Source of the DNA: Kiritimatiellia bacterium
Lineage (GTDB): Bacteria; Verrucomicrobiota; Kiritimatiellia; RFP12; UBA1067
Direction: 5' to 3'
NCBI GenBank assembly: GCA_017405115.1
Contig: JAFRBA010000266.1
Span: 1-40,470, forward strand
DNA length: 40,470 nucleotides
The translations under genes were made by a program, and so were the position numbers. A model generated the notes under the pieces. It was not told the DNA's origin and did not search any database. It saw only the letters and a program-made list of their open reading frames with translations. Positions 7,817 through 15,570 of the stretch are shown here, one piece after another; the first letter of the stretch is position 1; each line of letters starts with the position of its first letter.

Positions 7817-8752
7817 ATGAACCTAGTAGAAAGAATAAAGCAGAAGGCGCGCGCCGACGTGAAGCGGATCGTGTTGCCGGAGGGCGACGAGCCTCGCACG
7901 GTCGCGGCCGCGAAGATAGTGAAGGAAGAGGGACTCGCCGAGCCGATCCTGCTGACGCCCGAGTCCGTCGCGGCGGATTCCGCGCGCCTTGCGCGGTACG
8001 CGGCGGCGCTCTTCGAGCTCCGCAAGGCGAAGGGGCTCACGGAGGAAGGCGCGGCGAAGCTCGTCGCGGATCCGATGTACTACGGCATGATGATGGTCAA
8101 GGAGGGCGACGCCGACGGGCTGGTCTCGGGGGCGGTGCACTCCACGGGCGACATGCTGCGTCCCGCGCTCCAGATCATCAAGACCGCTCCGGGCATGAAG
8201 CTCGTCTCGTCGAGCTTCCTCATGGAGTGCCCCGACCGCTCGCTTGGCGAGGACGGTCTTCTCGTCTACGCCGACTGCGTGGTCAACCCGTGTCCGAACG
8301 CCGAGGAGCTCGCGAACATCGCCGTCGCAACGGCGGACACGGCGCGGAGGCTGTGCGGCATTGCCGAGCCGCGCGTCGCGATGCTGTCGTTCTCAACGAA
8401 GGGGAGCGCGGACCACGCGCTCGTCGAGAAGGTGCGCGAGGCGACGCGGCTCGCGCACGGGCTCGCGCCGGACCTGCTGCTCGACGGCGAACTGCAGTTC
8501 GACGCCGCGCTGGTGCCGGAGGTCGCCGCGCTCAAGGCGAAGGGCAGTCCGGTCGCGGGGCGCGCCAACGTCTGCGTGTTCCCCGACCTGCAGGCGGGCA
8601 ACATCGGCTACAAGATCACGCAGCGCATCGGCAAGGCGGAGTGCTTTGCCGTCCTCCAGGGGCTTGCCCGCCCCTGCAACGACCTCTCCCGCGGATGTTC
8701 CGTCGAAGACATCGTGAACACGGTCGCGGCCACGGCCGTCCAGGCGCAGTAG
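7817..8752 (+). CDS. pta: Phosphate acetyltransferase-family enzyme (Pta/Ptb)
   Basis: A 311-residue enzyme converting acyl-CoA and phosphate to acyl-phosphate and CoA. The N-terminus ([18 protein letters not shown]) and the central [20 protein letters not shown] block are those of the short, single-domain Pta class. The C-terminus has the conserved [20 protein letters not shown] and [14 protein letters not shown]. The sequence looks like Pta rather than phosphotransbutyrylase, yet the partner kinase upstream is a butyrate kinase, so substrate range deserves a test. The ATG at 7817 has AAGGAC at good spacing (AAAAAAGGACAACATG). It lies in the same operon as buk and DUF486. Confidence 0.92.
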   Translation: MNLVERIKQKARADVKRIVLPEGDEPRTVAAAKIVKEEGLAEPILLTPESVAADSARLARYAAALFELRKAKGLTEEGAAKLVADPMYYGMMMVKEGDADGLVSGAVHSTGDMLRPALQIIKTAPGMKLVSSSFLMECPDRSLGEDGLLVYADCVVNPCPNAEELANIAVATADTARRLCGIAEPRVAMLSFSTKGSADHALVEKVREATRLAHGLAPDLLLDGELQFDAALVPEVAALKAKGSPVAGRANVCVFPDLQAGNIGYKITQRIGKAECFAVLQGLARPCNDLSRGCSVEDIVNTVAATAVQAQ

Positions 8753-8785
8753 CCGGGGCGGCGCCGATAAAGAAAGGATAAAATC

Positions 8786-9025
8786 ATGAAGACATACAAG
8801 ACGACCGGAACATGCTCGAGCGCCATCAACTACGAGGTCGCAGACGGCGTTGTGACGAAATGCGAGTTCGTGGGCGGATGCCCGGGAAACACGCAGGGCG
8901 TCGCGAAGCTCGTCGTCGGCCGCAAGGTCGAGGATGTCGTCGCGCTTCTGAAGGGTACGCAGTGCCGCAACGGAACCTCCTGCCCCGACCAGCTCGCTCG
9001 CGCGCTAGAAGCTGAATGCGCGTGA
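8786..9025 (+). CDS. TSCPD domain protein (TIGR03905 type)
   Basis: A 79-residue protein matching the short TSCPD family: GTCSSAINYEV at the N-terminus, a FVGGCPGNTQGV turn, then KGTQCRNGTSCPDQLARAL with the eponymous TSCPD. Four Cys (in GTCS, GGCPG, TQC and TSCPD) suggest a metal or redox site. The same domain ends class II ribonucleotide reductases, but stand-alone copies have no settled function. AAGGATAAAATC provides the ribosome site. It follows pta by 33 nt and is probably co-transcribed. Confidence 0.88.
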   Translation: MKTYKTTGTCSSAINYEVADGVVTKCEFVGGCPGNTQGVAKLVVGRKVEDVVALLKGTQCRNGTSCPDQLARALEAECA

Positions 9026-9035
9026 GGAAGCTGCG

Positions 9036-9296
9036 ATGCAGGACGAAAAGAAACTGGCAGTATTGATAGACGCCGACAATGCATCGGCAAAGAACCTCAA
9101 ACCCATCATGGATGAGGTGGCCAAGTGCGGTGTGCCGACAGTCAAGCATGCCTACGGCGACTGGGGAAAACTCGCCCACCGGAAAGACTCACTTCTTGAT
9201 GTCGGGGTGGTCCCTGTTCAACAATACGCCTACACGACGGGAAAGAACGCGACGGATGCGGCACTTATAATCGAAGCGGGCTGTATTTTGAGATAA
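9036..9296 (+). pseudogene. NYN/LabA-like nuclease, C-terminally truncated
   Basis: The first ~80 residues match the start of NYN-domain proteins (DUF88/LabA type, PIN-like RNases): KLAVLIDADNAS with catalytic Asp residues, a YGDW strand and YTTGKNATDAALIIEA. Intact members run ~240-270 residues, and the next element should carry the acidic SSDSDF motif. Here the frame stops after AGCILR (TGA 9294-9296), just as base composition drops into the accessory patch. The PIN-like active site is therefore incomplete. The break coincides with the promoter of the RloA gene at 9312. Confidence 0.75.
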
Positions 9297-9311
9297 AATC
9301 ACAAAACGTGG

Positions 9312-9340
9312 TTGATTGTCGGGCGGGGATATGATATAAT
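9312..9340 (+). promoter_or_regulatory. Promoter of the rloAB pair
   Basis: TTGATT at 9312-9317 and TATAAT at 9335-9340 with a 17-bp spacer. Unlike most promoters here, it leaves a ~25-nt leader containing a Shine-Dalgarno (AAAGGACG) before the ATG at 9372. Confidence 0.8.
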
Positions 9341-9371
9341 CTGGCTCGTCAAACAAAAAAAGGACGTAAGT

Positions 9372-10673
9372 ATGTTGATTCGTTTCACTGTTGAAAACTT
9401 CAGGTCTTTCAGGGATCGTCAGACACTGTATCTTAATGCTACCAAGACTTGCAAAGAATGGCAAGCGGAAAACACAGCAGAAGATTGTGCCATGAGAGCC
9501 GTGCGTACCGCTGTCATCTATGGGGCTAACGCAAGCGGAAAGACAAATCTTCTAGTTGCCATGTTGCGCATGAAAGTATTCATGCTGTCGTCTGTTGATA
9601 TTGACAAGAATCCAAATTTCCTTTTGGCCGAACCTTTTTTGTTGTGTAGTGGCAATCTTACTAACCCCGAGACATTTGAGTTGGAGTTCACGGCAGAGAG
9701 TCGGCATTTTGTTTATGGGTTTAGCCTTGTATTGAAAGATGCTATGCCGTCTAATTACGAGATAGTTAAGGAATGGCTTATTGAGGTAGTTAAAGGAAGA
9801 CAGTTTCCGTGTTTTATACGAGAGAGTCGAATAGATTCGGATGCGAGACGTGTTGATGTAATCGATGTAAATGGGAACAGGATGCCGCAAGGCAAGGGGT
9901 TGGAGCAGCGAACGCGCCCCGATTCGTTGTTTTTCACGGTTGCCGCGCAATTTGCCGAACCCACCTGCCAAATGATTTCTGAATACATTCGCGCCTCTTT
10001 TAATGTGATATCTGGTGTGAATCGCCAGGGCATGGCCGAATACAGCAAAAGCAAGCTCCTCCTTGATGCTGAAATGGCGGATAGAATAAAGAAATTGATT
10101 TCAGATGCGGATACAGGGGTAAAGGACTTGCTCGTTGGCGACAATGGGCAAATGCTTTCCAATCACAACCTCTACGATGCTGACGGTGCTGTCATCGGTA
10201 AATACAGCTTTCTGTTCAGTTTTGCGGAATCGCAGGGGACGCAGAAGTTGTTTGATCTTGCGGGCATGCTGATTGATGTGTTGCATAATGGTCGAATACT
10301 GGCGATTGACGAATTGGACGCGCAGCTTCATCCGATTCTTGTAAGGCATCTGATTGAACTGTTCAACAATCCAGCAACCAATCCAAAGAACGCGCAGTTG
10401 ATTTTTAATGCGCAAAGTCCTGACTTGTTGGGATACAAGGTGTTTTCCGAGGCGAAGGGAAAGAAGATTACCCGCCTTCGCCGCGACCAGATATACTTTG
10501 TGGAGAAAGACAATCAGGAGGCGTCGAAGGTCTTCTCGCTCATTGAGTTCAAGAAAGATTCCGGTTTGCGGACGCGCAATGACGCATCGTATGACAAGGA
10601 TTACCTTTCGGGTGTTTACGGCGGCATCCCGTTCCCGAAAGAGATGGTTGCGGAGGTGTCCGGCAATGGTTAA
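9372..10673 (+). CDS. RloA-like AAA/ABC-type ATPase
   Basis: A 433-residue ATPase of the AAA_15/AAA_21 (SMC/OLD-like) group. It begins MLIRFTVENFRSFRDRQTL, the hallmark start of this family, with Walker A GANASGKTN at residues 51-59 and Walker B LAIDELDAQLHP at ~311-320, followed by an H-loop region (FNAQSPDLLG). The downstream gene is RloB-like and overlaps by 8 nt, so this is the two-gene RloAB (AbiL-type) arrangement known to provide abortive-infection phage defence. The mechanism is not settled; the ATPase is thought to sense infection and license RloB. The start is fixed by a Shine-Dalgarno. Its DNA is clearly AT-richer than the flanks, which argues for horizontal acquisition. Confidence 0.85.
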   Translation: MLIRFTVENFRSFRDRQTLYLNATKTCKEWQAENTAEDCAMRAVRTAVIYGANASGKTNLLVAMLRMKVFMLSSVDIDKNPNFLLAEPFLLCSGNLTNPETFELEFTAESRHFVYGFSLVLKDAMPSNYEIVKEWLIEVVKGRQFPCFIRESRIDSDARRVDVIDVNGNRMPQGKGLEQRTRPDSLFFTVAAQFAEPTCQMISEYIRASFNVISGVNRQGMAEYSKSKLLLDAEMADRIKKLISDADTGVKDLLVGDNGQMLSNHNLYDADGAVIGKYSFLFSFAESQGTQKLFDLAGMLIDVLHNGRILAIDELDAQLHPILVRHLIELFNNPATNPKNAQLIFNAQSPDLLGYKVFSEAKGKKITRLRRDQIYFVEKDNQEASKVFSLIEFKKDSGLRTRNDASYDKDYLSGVYGGIPFPKEMVAEVSGNG

Positions 10674-11412
10674 CCAGGCAAAGGCTGGCAAGATATCGCG
10701 CAGGGAATTTATGCGCGGCATGTCGTTGGGTCGCAGTCTGGCGCGGCCATACGGCAATCGTCCTCCGCGGCGGTATTTTCTGATCGTGTGCGAGGGCGAA
10801 GAGACGGAGCCGAACTATTTCAATTCGATCGCCGCACAATTACCCAAGGACATGGTCAATCGCATCACGGTGAAAGGCGTCGGCAGGAACACATTGCATC
10901 TGATTGATGCGGCGAAGGAAGAGATCGCAAAGCGGAGAGCCGCAAGATTGCCGGATTACTATTATGTCTGGCTTGTATTCGACCGCGACGAATTCCCGGC
11001 AGATCATTTCAACCGTACCATCGACAGTGTAGAATCGATCAATAAACAGAACATGTCACTTCCGCCAAAGGCGAGGCGATGCGAACACTGGAAATGCGCA
11101 TGGAGCAACGAGGCGTTTGAGCTTTGGTACGTGCTGCATTTCCGCGAGCAGTTGGGCGGTGCTGTGTCGCGGACACAGTACCAGAAAATGCTTGAAGAGG
11201 ATATCCGCGCCTGCACCGCCGAGAAAAGTTTTGCGTACAAGAAAAACGATCCGCAGATGTTTGCGCGGCTAAAGAAATACATGCCCGAAGCCATTCGCCG
11301 TGCGAAACGCGCTCTTGAGGGGCAATTGCAAAGCAAAGGTGCGTCCTGGGCCGACATGAACCCAGCAACTCGCGTTCACGAACTCGTCGGATTGCTGATG
11401 GCATACGTATAA
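10666..11412 (+). CDS. RloB-like Toprim-related protein
   Basis: A 248-residue protein of the RloB family. A basic N-terminus (to ~36) precedes YFLIVCEGEETEPNYF (residues ~37-52), the family signature with the acidic Glu of a Toprim-like fold. VWLVFDRDEFPADHF at ~105 gives the DxD metal site. WSNEAFELWYVLHF is another conserved RloB block. It is expected to be the nucleotide- or nucleic-acid-processing effector of the RloAB pair. The ATG at 10666 overlaps the end of rloA; GGAGGT upstream (10652-10657) is an acceptable ribosome site. The stop overlaps the next ATG (TAATG), so the damaged kinase gene downstream is read on the same mRNA. Confidence 0.85.
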   Translation: MVNQAKAGKISRREFMRGMSLGRSLARPYGNRPPRRYFLIVCEGEETEPNYFNSIAAQLPKDMVNRITVKGVGRNTLHLIDAAKEEIAKRRAARLPDYYYVWLVFDRDEFPADHFNRTIDSVESINKQNMSLPPKARRCEHWKCAWSNEAFELWYVLHFREQLGGAVSRTQYQKMLEEDIRACTAEKSFAYKKNDPQMFARLKKYMPEAIRRAKRALEGQLQSKGASWADMNPATRVHELVGLLMAYV

Positions 11413-11708
11413 TGAAAGAAGGCAAAGTTATGATTGACAAACCCATCAACGACGACAAGACGATTGCGGGCGGCGGCATCGGGACGATGCTTGTGGGTCG
11501 CTACCATATCCTCTGCCAGCTGGGCGAGGGTGGAATGGGTTCGGATGTGTCCTTTTCTCTTTCATCGTATAATGACAATAAGAGCCTCGCCTTGTTTCAG
11601 TTCCCGCAAACACACGAACGGATAGATTTGTTTACAAGAGTTTGCAAACAAATTGTCGGATCCTATCGAAAGAGAGGCATAAGAATCAAGGAAGATGGAC
11701 AACGATGA
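11412..11708 (+). pseudogene. Serine/threonine kinase remnant
   Basis: Residues 1-44 match the start of a bacterial eukaryotic-type Ser/Thr kinase: a polar leader, then MLVGRYHILCQLGEGGMGS with the glycine-rich ATP loop at 38-44. Directly after Ser44 the homology ends. The remaining 54 residues (from DVSFSLSSYNDNKSLAL) contain no VAIK lysine, HRD or DFG motif, so the kinase domain is gone. The open frame survives and ends in ATGA overlapping the Clp-N gene, so the tail is probably the real C-terminus of the old protein or of a second gene joined by the deletion. No kinase activity is possible. Confidence 0.65.
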
Positions 11709-12184
11709 AACTTGCCAGGCGACTAGATTTAGCATTGGAGATAGCTGCGATTGAGGCCAAGGCATTAGGTTCGGAAGTTATAGAGCCCATGCATTTCTAG
11801 CTTGCCGCGTTAAAGATCGTTGATGTTGATTTCCCCGTACAGCTGGACAAGTTGGATATATCGTCCGATGTGTGGAAGGAGATGTGCAAAGGTGCCAAGA
11901 AAGTCCAAGGGTATCTGGATGTTCTGCCAGAGAAGATTACGACAGTTCGGCGGCGAATCAGGCATAGGCTTGCGCGTACCGCCCAACTGCCGATTCCTGA
12001 CGGCCAGGTGATTCATCGTTCGCGAAAAACGCGCGCGGCGTTCTTTGATGCGGCAAGCCAAACTGAAGGAGAAACCATGACATTACTGCAGTTGATGAAG
12101 TCGATGTTTGATTTGGGATTCCTTGACGTATCTGACATGAGATGGCGTGCGCCAACGAAGACTTTCCGAAAAGAGGGTGAATGA
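11705..12184 (+). pseudogene. Clp-N domain protein with amber stop
   Basis: One frame of 160 codons is interrupted only by TAG at 11798-11800 (codon 32). The first 31 residues (LDLALEIAAIEAKALGSEVI, then EPMHF) match a Clp repeat N-domain, where the family continues E..H.LL.LL. Here that position reads HF-stop-LAALKI, so a single TTG (Leu) to TAG change explains the break. The remainder (VDFPVQLDKLDISSDVWKEM and further) continues as a second Clp-N-like half and a basic tail. Clp-N proteins beside Ser/Thr kinases fit a signalling or proteolysis module that is now dead. The downstream part could only be made by re-initiation, for example at ATG 11852. Confidence 0.65.
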
Positions 12185-12199
12185 GGCAAACTGCGGATT

Positions 12200-12208
12200 T
12201 GGTATAAT
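12200..12208 (+). promoter_or_regulatory. Extended -10 promoter of the DUF4062 remnant
   Basis: TGG-TATAAT lies at 12200-12208. The predicted transcript start near 12215 leaves a ~22-nt leader with GAAAGGA before the GTG at 12237. An ATG at 12215 would give only a 13-residue peptide. Confidence 0.65.
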
Positions 12209-12236
12209 GTCCGCATGAGAGAGAAAGGAATGGACA

Positions 12237-12633
12237 GTGAAGAAGTCAGAAGCTAAGAATAGCAAATTCGATTCGCAGCGCAAGTTGCGAATCATGGTGT
12301 CGTCGGCTGTGTACGGATACCAGGAGTTCCTTGATCGCATCTATGATTTGCTGGTTGCGTTGGGGTATGAGGTGTGCAAAGAACGGAATGTCGCGTCAGG
12401 TTGGGCAAGATGGAGGTAGGGAGAAAAGTAAGGAGAAAGGCAAGGAGAAAAGTAAGGAGAAAATATTGGCGTTGCTTTCTGCAAATCCCCATGCCACCAC
12501 GGCGGACTTGATTGCGGAGACGGGGTTGTCTGTTTCTGGAGTGGAAAAGAACATACGAGAGCTCAAGGCTGCTGGCAGACTTAGGCGTGTCGGACCAGAC
12601 AAGGGTGGCCATTGGGAAGTGGTGGAGGAGTAA
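12237..12633 (+). pseudogene. DUF4062/HTH ATP-binding protein, internally deleted
   Basis: From GTG 12237 the first ~46 residues (KLRIMVSSAVYGYQEFLDRI, then YDLLVALGYEV) match the N-terminal DUF4062 (TIR-like) domain. After a frame change the DNA to TAA 12631-12633 encodes the C-terminal end of the same protein type: a KEKSKEKGKEK-type charged linker and a winged helix (TADLIAETGLSVSGVEKNIR) ending RVGPDKGGHWEVVEE. Intact relatives are several hundred residues long, with an ATP-binding middle that is absent here. The first frame stops at 12417-12419 after 60 residues. The two ends abut within ~40 nt, so an internal deletion that also shifted frame is the simplest reading. Confidence 0.7.
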
Positions 12634-12781
12634 ATCGCGTCGTTGTGCATGGGTCTTGTGGTGGCAGAAGAATGATGGAATGAATGGAGAACTAAAATGA
12701 ATCGCAAAACCGATGCCGTTCCTGCCTGCGAGAATACTAGCGGAACTTGGGGTGTGGATGCCGTCGGAGGCGCTTGGGCAA

Positions 12782-13954
12782 ATGACTGACCGAATTAGCG
12801 GCCGCGCCGTCTTCGCCGTCATCGTCCTGCTCGTCTTGTTCGGCATGGGGGCTGCGCTTGCGCCTGCGGCGTGGAAGGCGGCAGAGTCCGTCGGCGTCGG
12901 GGAGGCTCCGGCCGCCTTGCGCGCGAAGCTTCCGGAGCAGTTCCCGTGCAAGTACTGGTTCGTGGACCTGAACGGCGGGGCGTGCCGGGTGGCCGGGCGG
13001 AGGCTCTGCAACGACAGGATGCTGTGCGCCGACGGGTCTCTCGACGCCATGTGCGCAGCCGACGGACCGTCCGTAGACCGTTTCGTCGAGTCGACCGCCG
13101 GCCTCGCCGACTCCATAAGGCAGCTCGGCATGCCGTTCTTGTACGTCCAGGCGCCGTGCAAGCGGCCACTTGAAGGGGGGCTGACGCCCGCCGGCTGGCC
13201 GAGCTTCAACATCAACGACGAGGCGCTGCGCGCAGTGTCGGAGCTGAAGGGGCGCGGCGTCCGCACTCTGGACCTCGTGCGGACGCTTGCGGGCAGGCGG
13301 AAGGACGCTGCGACGAACTTCTACCATACGGACCACCACTGGCGTGGGCGCGCCGCGTTCAAGGCCGCGAAGCTGGTCTCGCGCGAGCTTGCGGACGTTC
13401 TCGGCGACGACTCGCTGCGCAGTCCGCCGCAGCTCAAGGTCGAAAACTGGGAGCGGAGAGTGGAAAAGGGGGCCTTCCTCGGTTCGCACGGCAGGCGGAC
13501 GGGACGGTTCTTCGCCGGGACGGACGACTTCGAGTACTTCGTTCCGAAGTTCAAGACGAACATATGGCGCTACATGTATGGCAAGCTGTACGCATACGGG
13601 GAGTTCGAGAAGTCGGTGCTCGACATGCGATTCCTTTCGCGGGAGCTTCACGAAAGGAACGCATACGGCGTATATGGCACCGACAGGAACGAGGTGATCT
13701 ACGTCAACAAGAGGCCGCGGTCGCAGGCGAAGCTGCTTTTCGTGAAGGACAGCTACGCGAACCCGGTGGTGGATTTCCTGTCCACGGTCTGCCGCGAGGT
13801 GGTGAAGGTGGATCCCCGGAGGTGCGAATCGCGCGAGGAGCTCCTCCGGATTGTCGAGAAGCATCGTCCGGACGCCGTGGTCATGCTTGTGCACCCGGTG
13901 GCGATGAGGAACGAAAAGTTCGTGTTCGCCGAGAAAGTTGCCAAGACTCTTTAA
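12782..13954 (+). CDS. DHHW-family (AlgX/AlgJ-like) SGNH hydrolase
   Basis: A 390-residue membrane-anchored protein: one N-terminal hydrophobic helix (~residues 8-30) and then a periplasmic SGNH-like domain. The diagnostic DHHW motif is at residues 184-187 (YHTDHHWRGRAAF) and the catalytic serine sits in LLFVKDSYANP at Ser324, as in AlgX/AlgJ enzymes that O-acetylate polysaccharide with an MBOAT partner. No MBOAT (AlgI) gene lies in the window, so the partner is elsewhere or lost. The ATG at 12782 has GGAGG 12 nt upstream. A 30-codon reading frame with its own Shine-Dalgarno (12697-12789) overlaps this start and may couple translation. GC content returns to the core level here. Confidence 0.8.
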   Translation: MTDRISGRAVFAVIVLLVLFGMGAALAPAAWKAAESVGVGEAPAALRAKLPEQFPCKYWFVDLNGGACRVAGRRLCNDRMLCADGSLDAMCAADGPSVDRFVESTAGLADSIRQLGMPFLYVQAPCKRPLEGGLTPAGWPSFNINDEALRAVSELKGRGVRTLDLVRTLAGRRKDAATNFYHTDHHWRGRAAFKAAKLVSRELADVLGDDSLRSPPQLKVENWERRVEKGAFLGSHGRRTGRFFAGTDDFEYFVPKFKTNIWRYMYGKLYAYGEFEKSVLDMRFLSRELHERNAYGVYGTDRNEVIYVNKRPRSQAKLLFVKDSYANPVVDFLSTVCREVVKVDPRRCESREELLRIVEKHRPDAVVMLVHPVAMRNEKFVFAEKVAKTL

Positions 13955-14021
13955 CCTCATCATTGCCGCACCGCCGAAAGTCCTCTCGCTCGCACGTCGG
14001 CCCGTCTCGGCGGCTACTGGC

Positions 14022-14213
14022 TGCGCACTTGGTTCGCGACGGGGCGCGGAGAGGCGGTGCCGCACGAGAGCATGCTCGCGGGTCCGACGGGATTTTGACT
14101 CCCGTGTGCAAAGGCGAGCGCTATGCGCGAGCGTCAAAATCCTGTCGGGGACGCCCGCGAAATGAGGTTCGGGCGGCACCGCAACGCAGCGCCCTGTGAG
14201 CGAATTGCGCGCA
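14022..14213. repeat. Large imperfect inverted repeat (~80-bp arms)
   Basis: The left arm 14022-14099 pairs with 14133-14213. Shared blocks, read on the left arm, are TGCGC at the outer end, GGTGCCGC, TCGCGGG, CCGAC and GGATTTTGAC at the inner end, with mismatches and a few-base offsets between them. A ~33-bp spacer holds a small GCGC-TAT-GCGC hairpin. The whole fills the 325-bp gap between the DHHW gene and the uxaC promoter, and no coding frame explains it. It could be a MITE-like element, a structured RNA or a strong bidirectional terminator; no T-tract follows. Confidence 0.6.
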
Positions 14214-14263
14214 CGCACGATGCTCCCCGGCGTACTGAAATCAACCCAGAGCGGCCGCGCTTT

Positions 14264-14272
14264 TGGTATAAT
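14264..14272 (+). promoter_or_regulatory. Extended -10 promoter of uxaC, leaderless
   Basis: TTTTGG-TATAAT with TGG at 14264-14266 and TATAAT at 14267-14272. The ATG at 14280 comes 7 nt later, which is the expected transcription start, so the mRNA should be leaderless. Confidence 0.8.
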
Positions 14273-14279
14273 ATGCGAC

Positions 14280-15548
14280 ATGAAAATGAAATACATGGAC
14301 AAGGACTTCCTGCTCGACACCGACGCGGCGCGGGAGCTGTACCACCGCCACGCCGAGAAGATGCCCATCATAGACTACCACTGCCATCTCCCCCCGAGGG
14401 AGATCGCGTGCGACCAGCGCTGGACCGACATCGCCCAGGTCTGGCTCGGCGGCGACCACTACAAGTGGCGCCAGATGCGCTCCAACGGCGTGGACGAGAG
14501 GTTCGTCACCGGCGACGCCAGCTGGCACGACAAGTTCGTCAAGTTCGCCGAGACGATGGAGAAGCTCGTGAAGAACCCGCTCTTCGACTGGTCGCACCTT
14601 GAGCTATCGCGCTACTTCGGTGTCAACGAGCGCCTCTGTGGCGCATCCGCCGAGCGCATCTGGAAGAAGTGCAACGCCAAGCTCGCGCAGAAGGGCTTCT
14701 CCGCGCAGGGGCTCATGAAGATGTCCAACGTAAAGGTCGTCTGCACGACCGACGACCCCGACGACACGCTCGAATGGCACCGGCAGATCGCGGCGAAGCC
14801 GTTCGGCGTCAAGATCCTCCCGGCGTGGCGCCCCGACAGGATCCTCAAGGAGGCCGTCGCCAGGAAGAAGGACCCGATGAAGCACCTCGCGGAGCGCCAC
14901 AAGTACTTCGAGGCGAACGGGTGCGTCCTCTCCGACTACGGCCTCGTCGACATCCCCGAGAAGGGTCTGTACGCCGACCTCCTCTTCGAGTGCCTGAAGA
15001 TGGACGCGAAGGCCGGCTGGACGACACAGCTGCACTTCAACTGCATACGCAACCTGAACACGCGCATGTTCAAGAAGCTCGGCCCCGACACGGGGTACGA
15101 CGCGATCGGCTGCGCCGACTCGGGCGTCGGGCTGGCGAAGCTCTTCGACCGCCTCGAGAGGGCCGACGCCCTGCCGCGCTGCATACTCTACTCGCTCAAC
15201 CCGCGCGACACCGAGATGCTGGCGACGATCATGGGCTGCTTCCAGAAGGGGCCCGACGTCGGCAAGATACAGCTCGGCAGCGGCTGGTGGTTCCTCGACC
15301 AGAAGGACGGCATGCGCAAGCAGCTCGAGGCGCTCTCCGCGCTCGGCTGCCTCGGAAACTTCGTCGGCATGCTCACCGACTCGCGCAGCTTCCTCAGCTA
15401 CACGCGCCACGAGTACTTCCGCCGCATCCTCTGCCAGAAGCTCGGCAGGGAGGTCGAGAACGGCGAGATCCCGTCCGACATGAAGTGGCTCGGGCAGATC
15501 GTCGAGGACATCTCGTACAACAACGCCAAGCGCTACTTCGGCTTCTGA
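14280..15548 (+). CDS. uxaC: Uronate isomerase (glucuronate/galacturonate)
   Basis: An amidohydrolase-fold isomerase converting glucuronate to fructuronate and galacturonate to tagaturonate, the first cytoplasmic step of uronate breakdown. The metal-binding HxH is at His34/His36 (MPIIDYHCHLPP). Other family blocks are present: VVCTTDDPDDTLEWH, KILPAWRPDRIL, a GCVLSDYGL strand, and WFLDQKDGM with LTDSRSFLSYTRHEYFRRIL near the C-terminus. At 422 residues it is roughly 45 shorter than typical UxaC, partly through a shorter helical insert after the RPD motif. The catalytic residues I can place are kept, so it is probably active. It has its own leaderless promoter and fits with the upstream GH28 and the DgoD-like dehydratase at 29886. 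Confidence 0.93.
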   Translation: MKMKYMDKDFLLDTDAARELYHRHAEKMPIIDYHCHLPPREIACDQRWTDIAQVWLGGDHYKWRQMRSNGVDERFVTGDASWHDKFVKFAETMEKLVKNPLFDWSHLELSRYFGVNERLCGASAERIWKKCNAKLAQKGFSAQGLMKMSNVKVVCTTDDPDDTLEWHRQIAAKPFGVKILPAWRPDRILKEAVARKKDPMKHLAERHKYFEANGCVLSDYGLVDIPEKGLYADLLFECLKMDAKAGWTTQLHFNCIRNLNTRMFKKLGPDTGYDAIGCADSGVGLAKLFDRLERADALPRCILYSLNPRDTEMLATIMGCFQKGPDVGKIQLGSGWWFLDQKDGMRKQLEALSALGCLGNFVGMLTDSRSFLSYTRHEYFRRILCQKLGREVENGEIPSDMKWLGQIVEDISYNNAKRYFGF

Positions 15549-15570
15549 GGCCGGGCCGGCCGCGCGTCGC

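Noticed and set aside
12697..12789. 30-codon frame with a Shine-Dalgarno ahead of the DHHW gene
   Set aside because: Not called as a gene: no recognisable composition or homology, and it more likely serves as a leader for coupling or is chance. It is noted in the DHHW entry.
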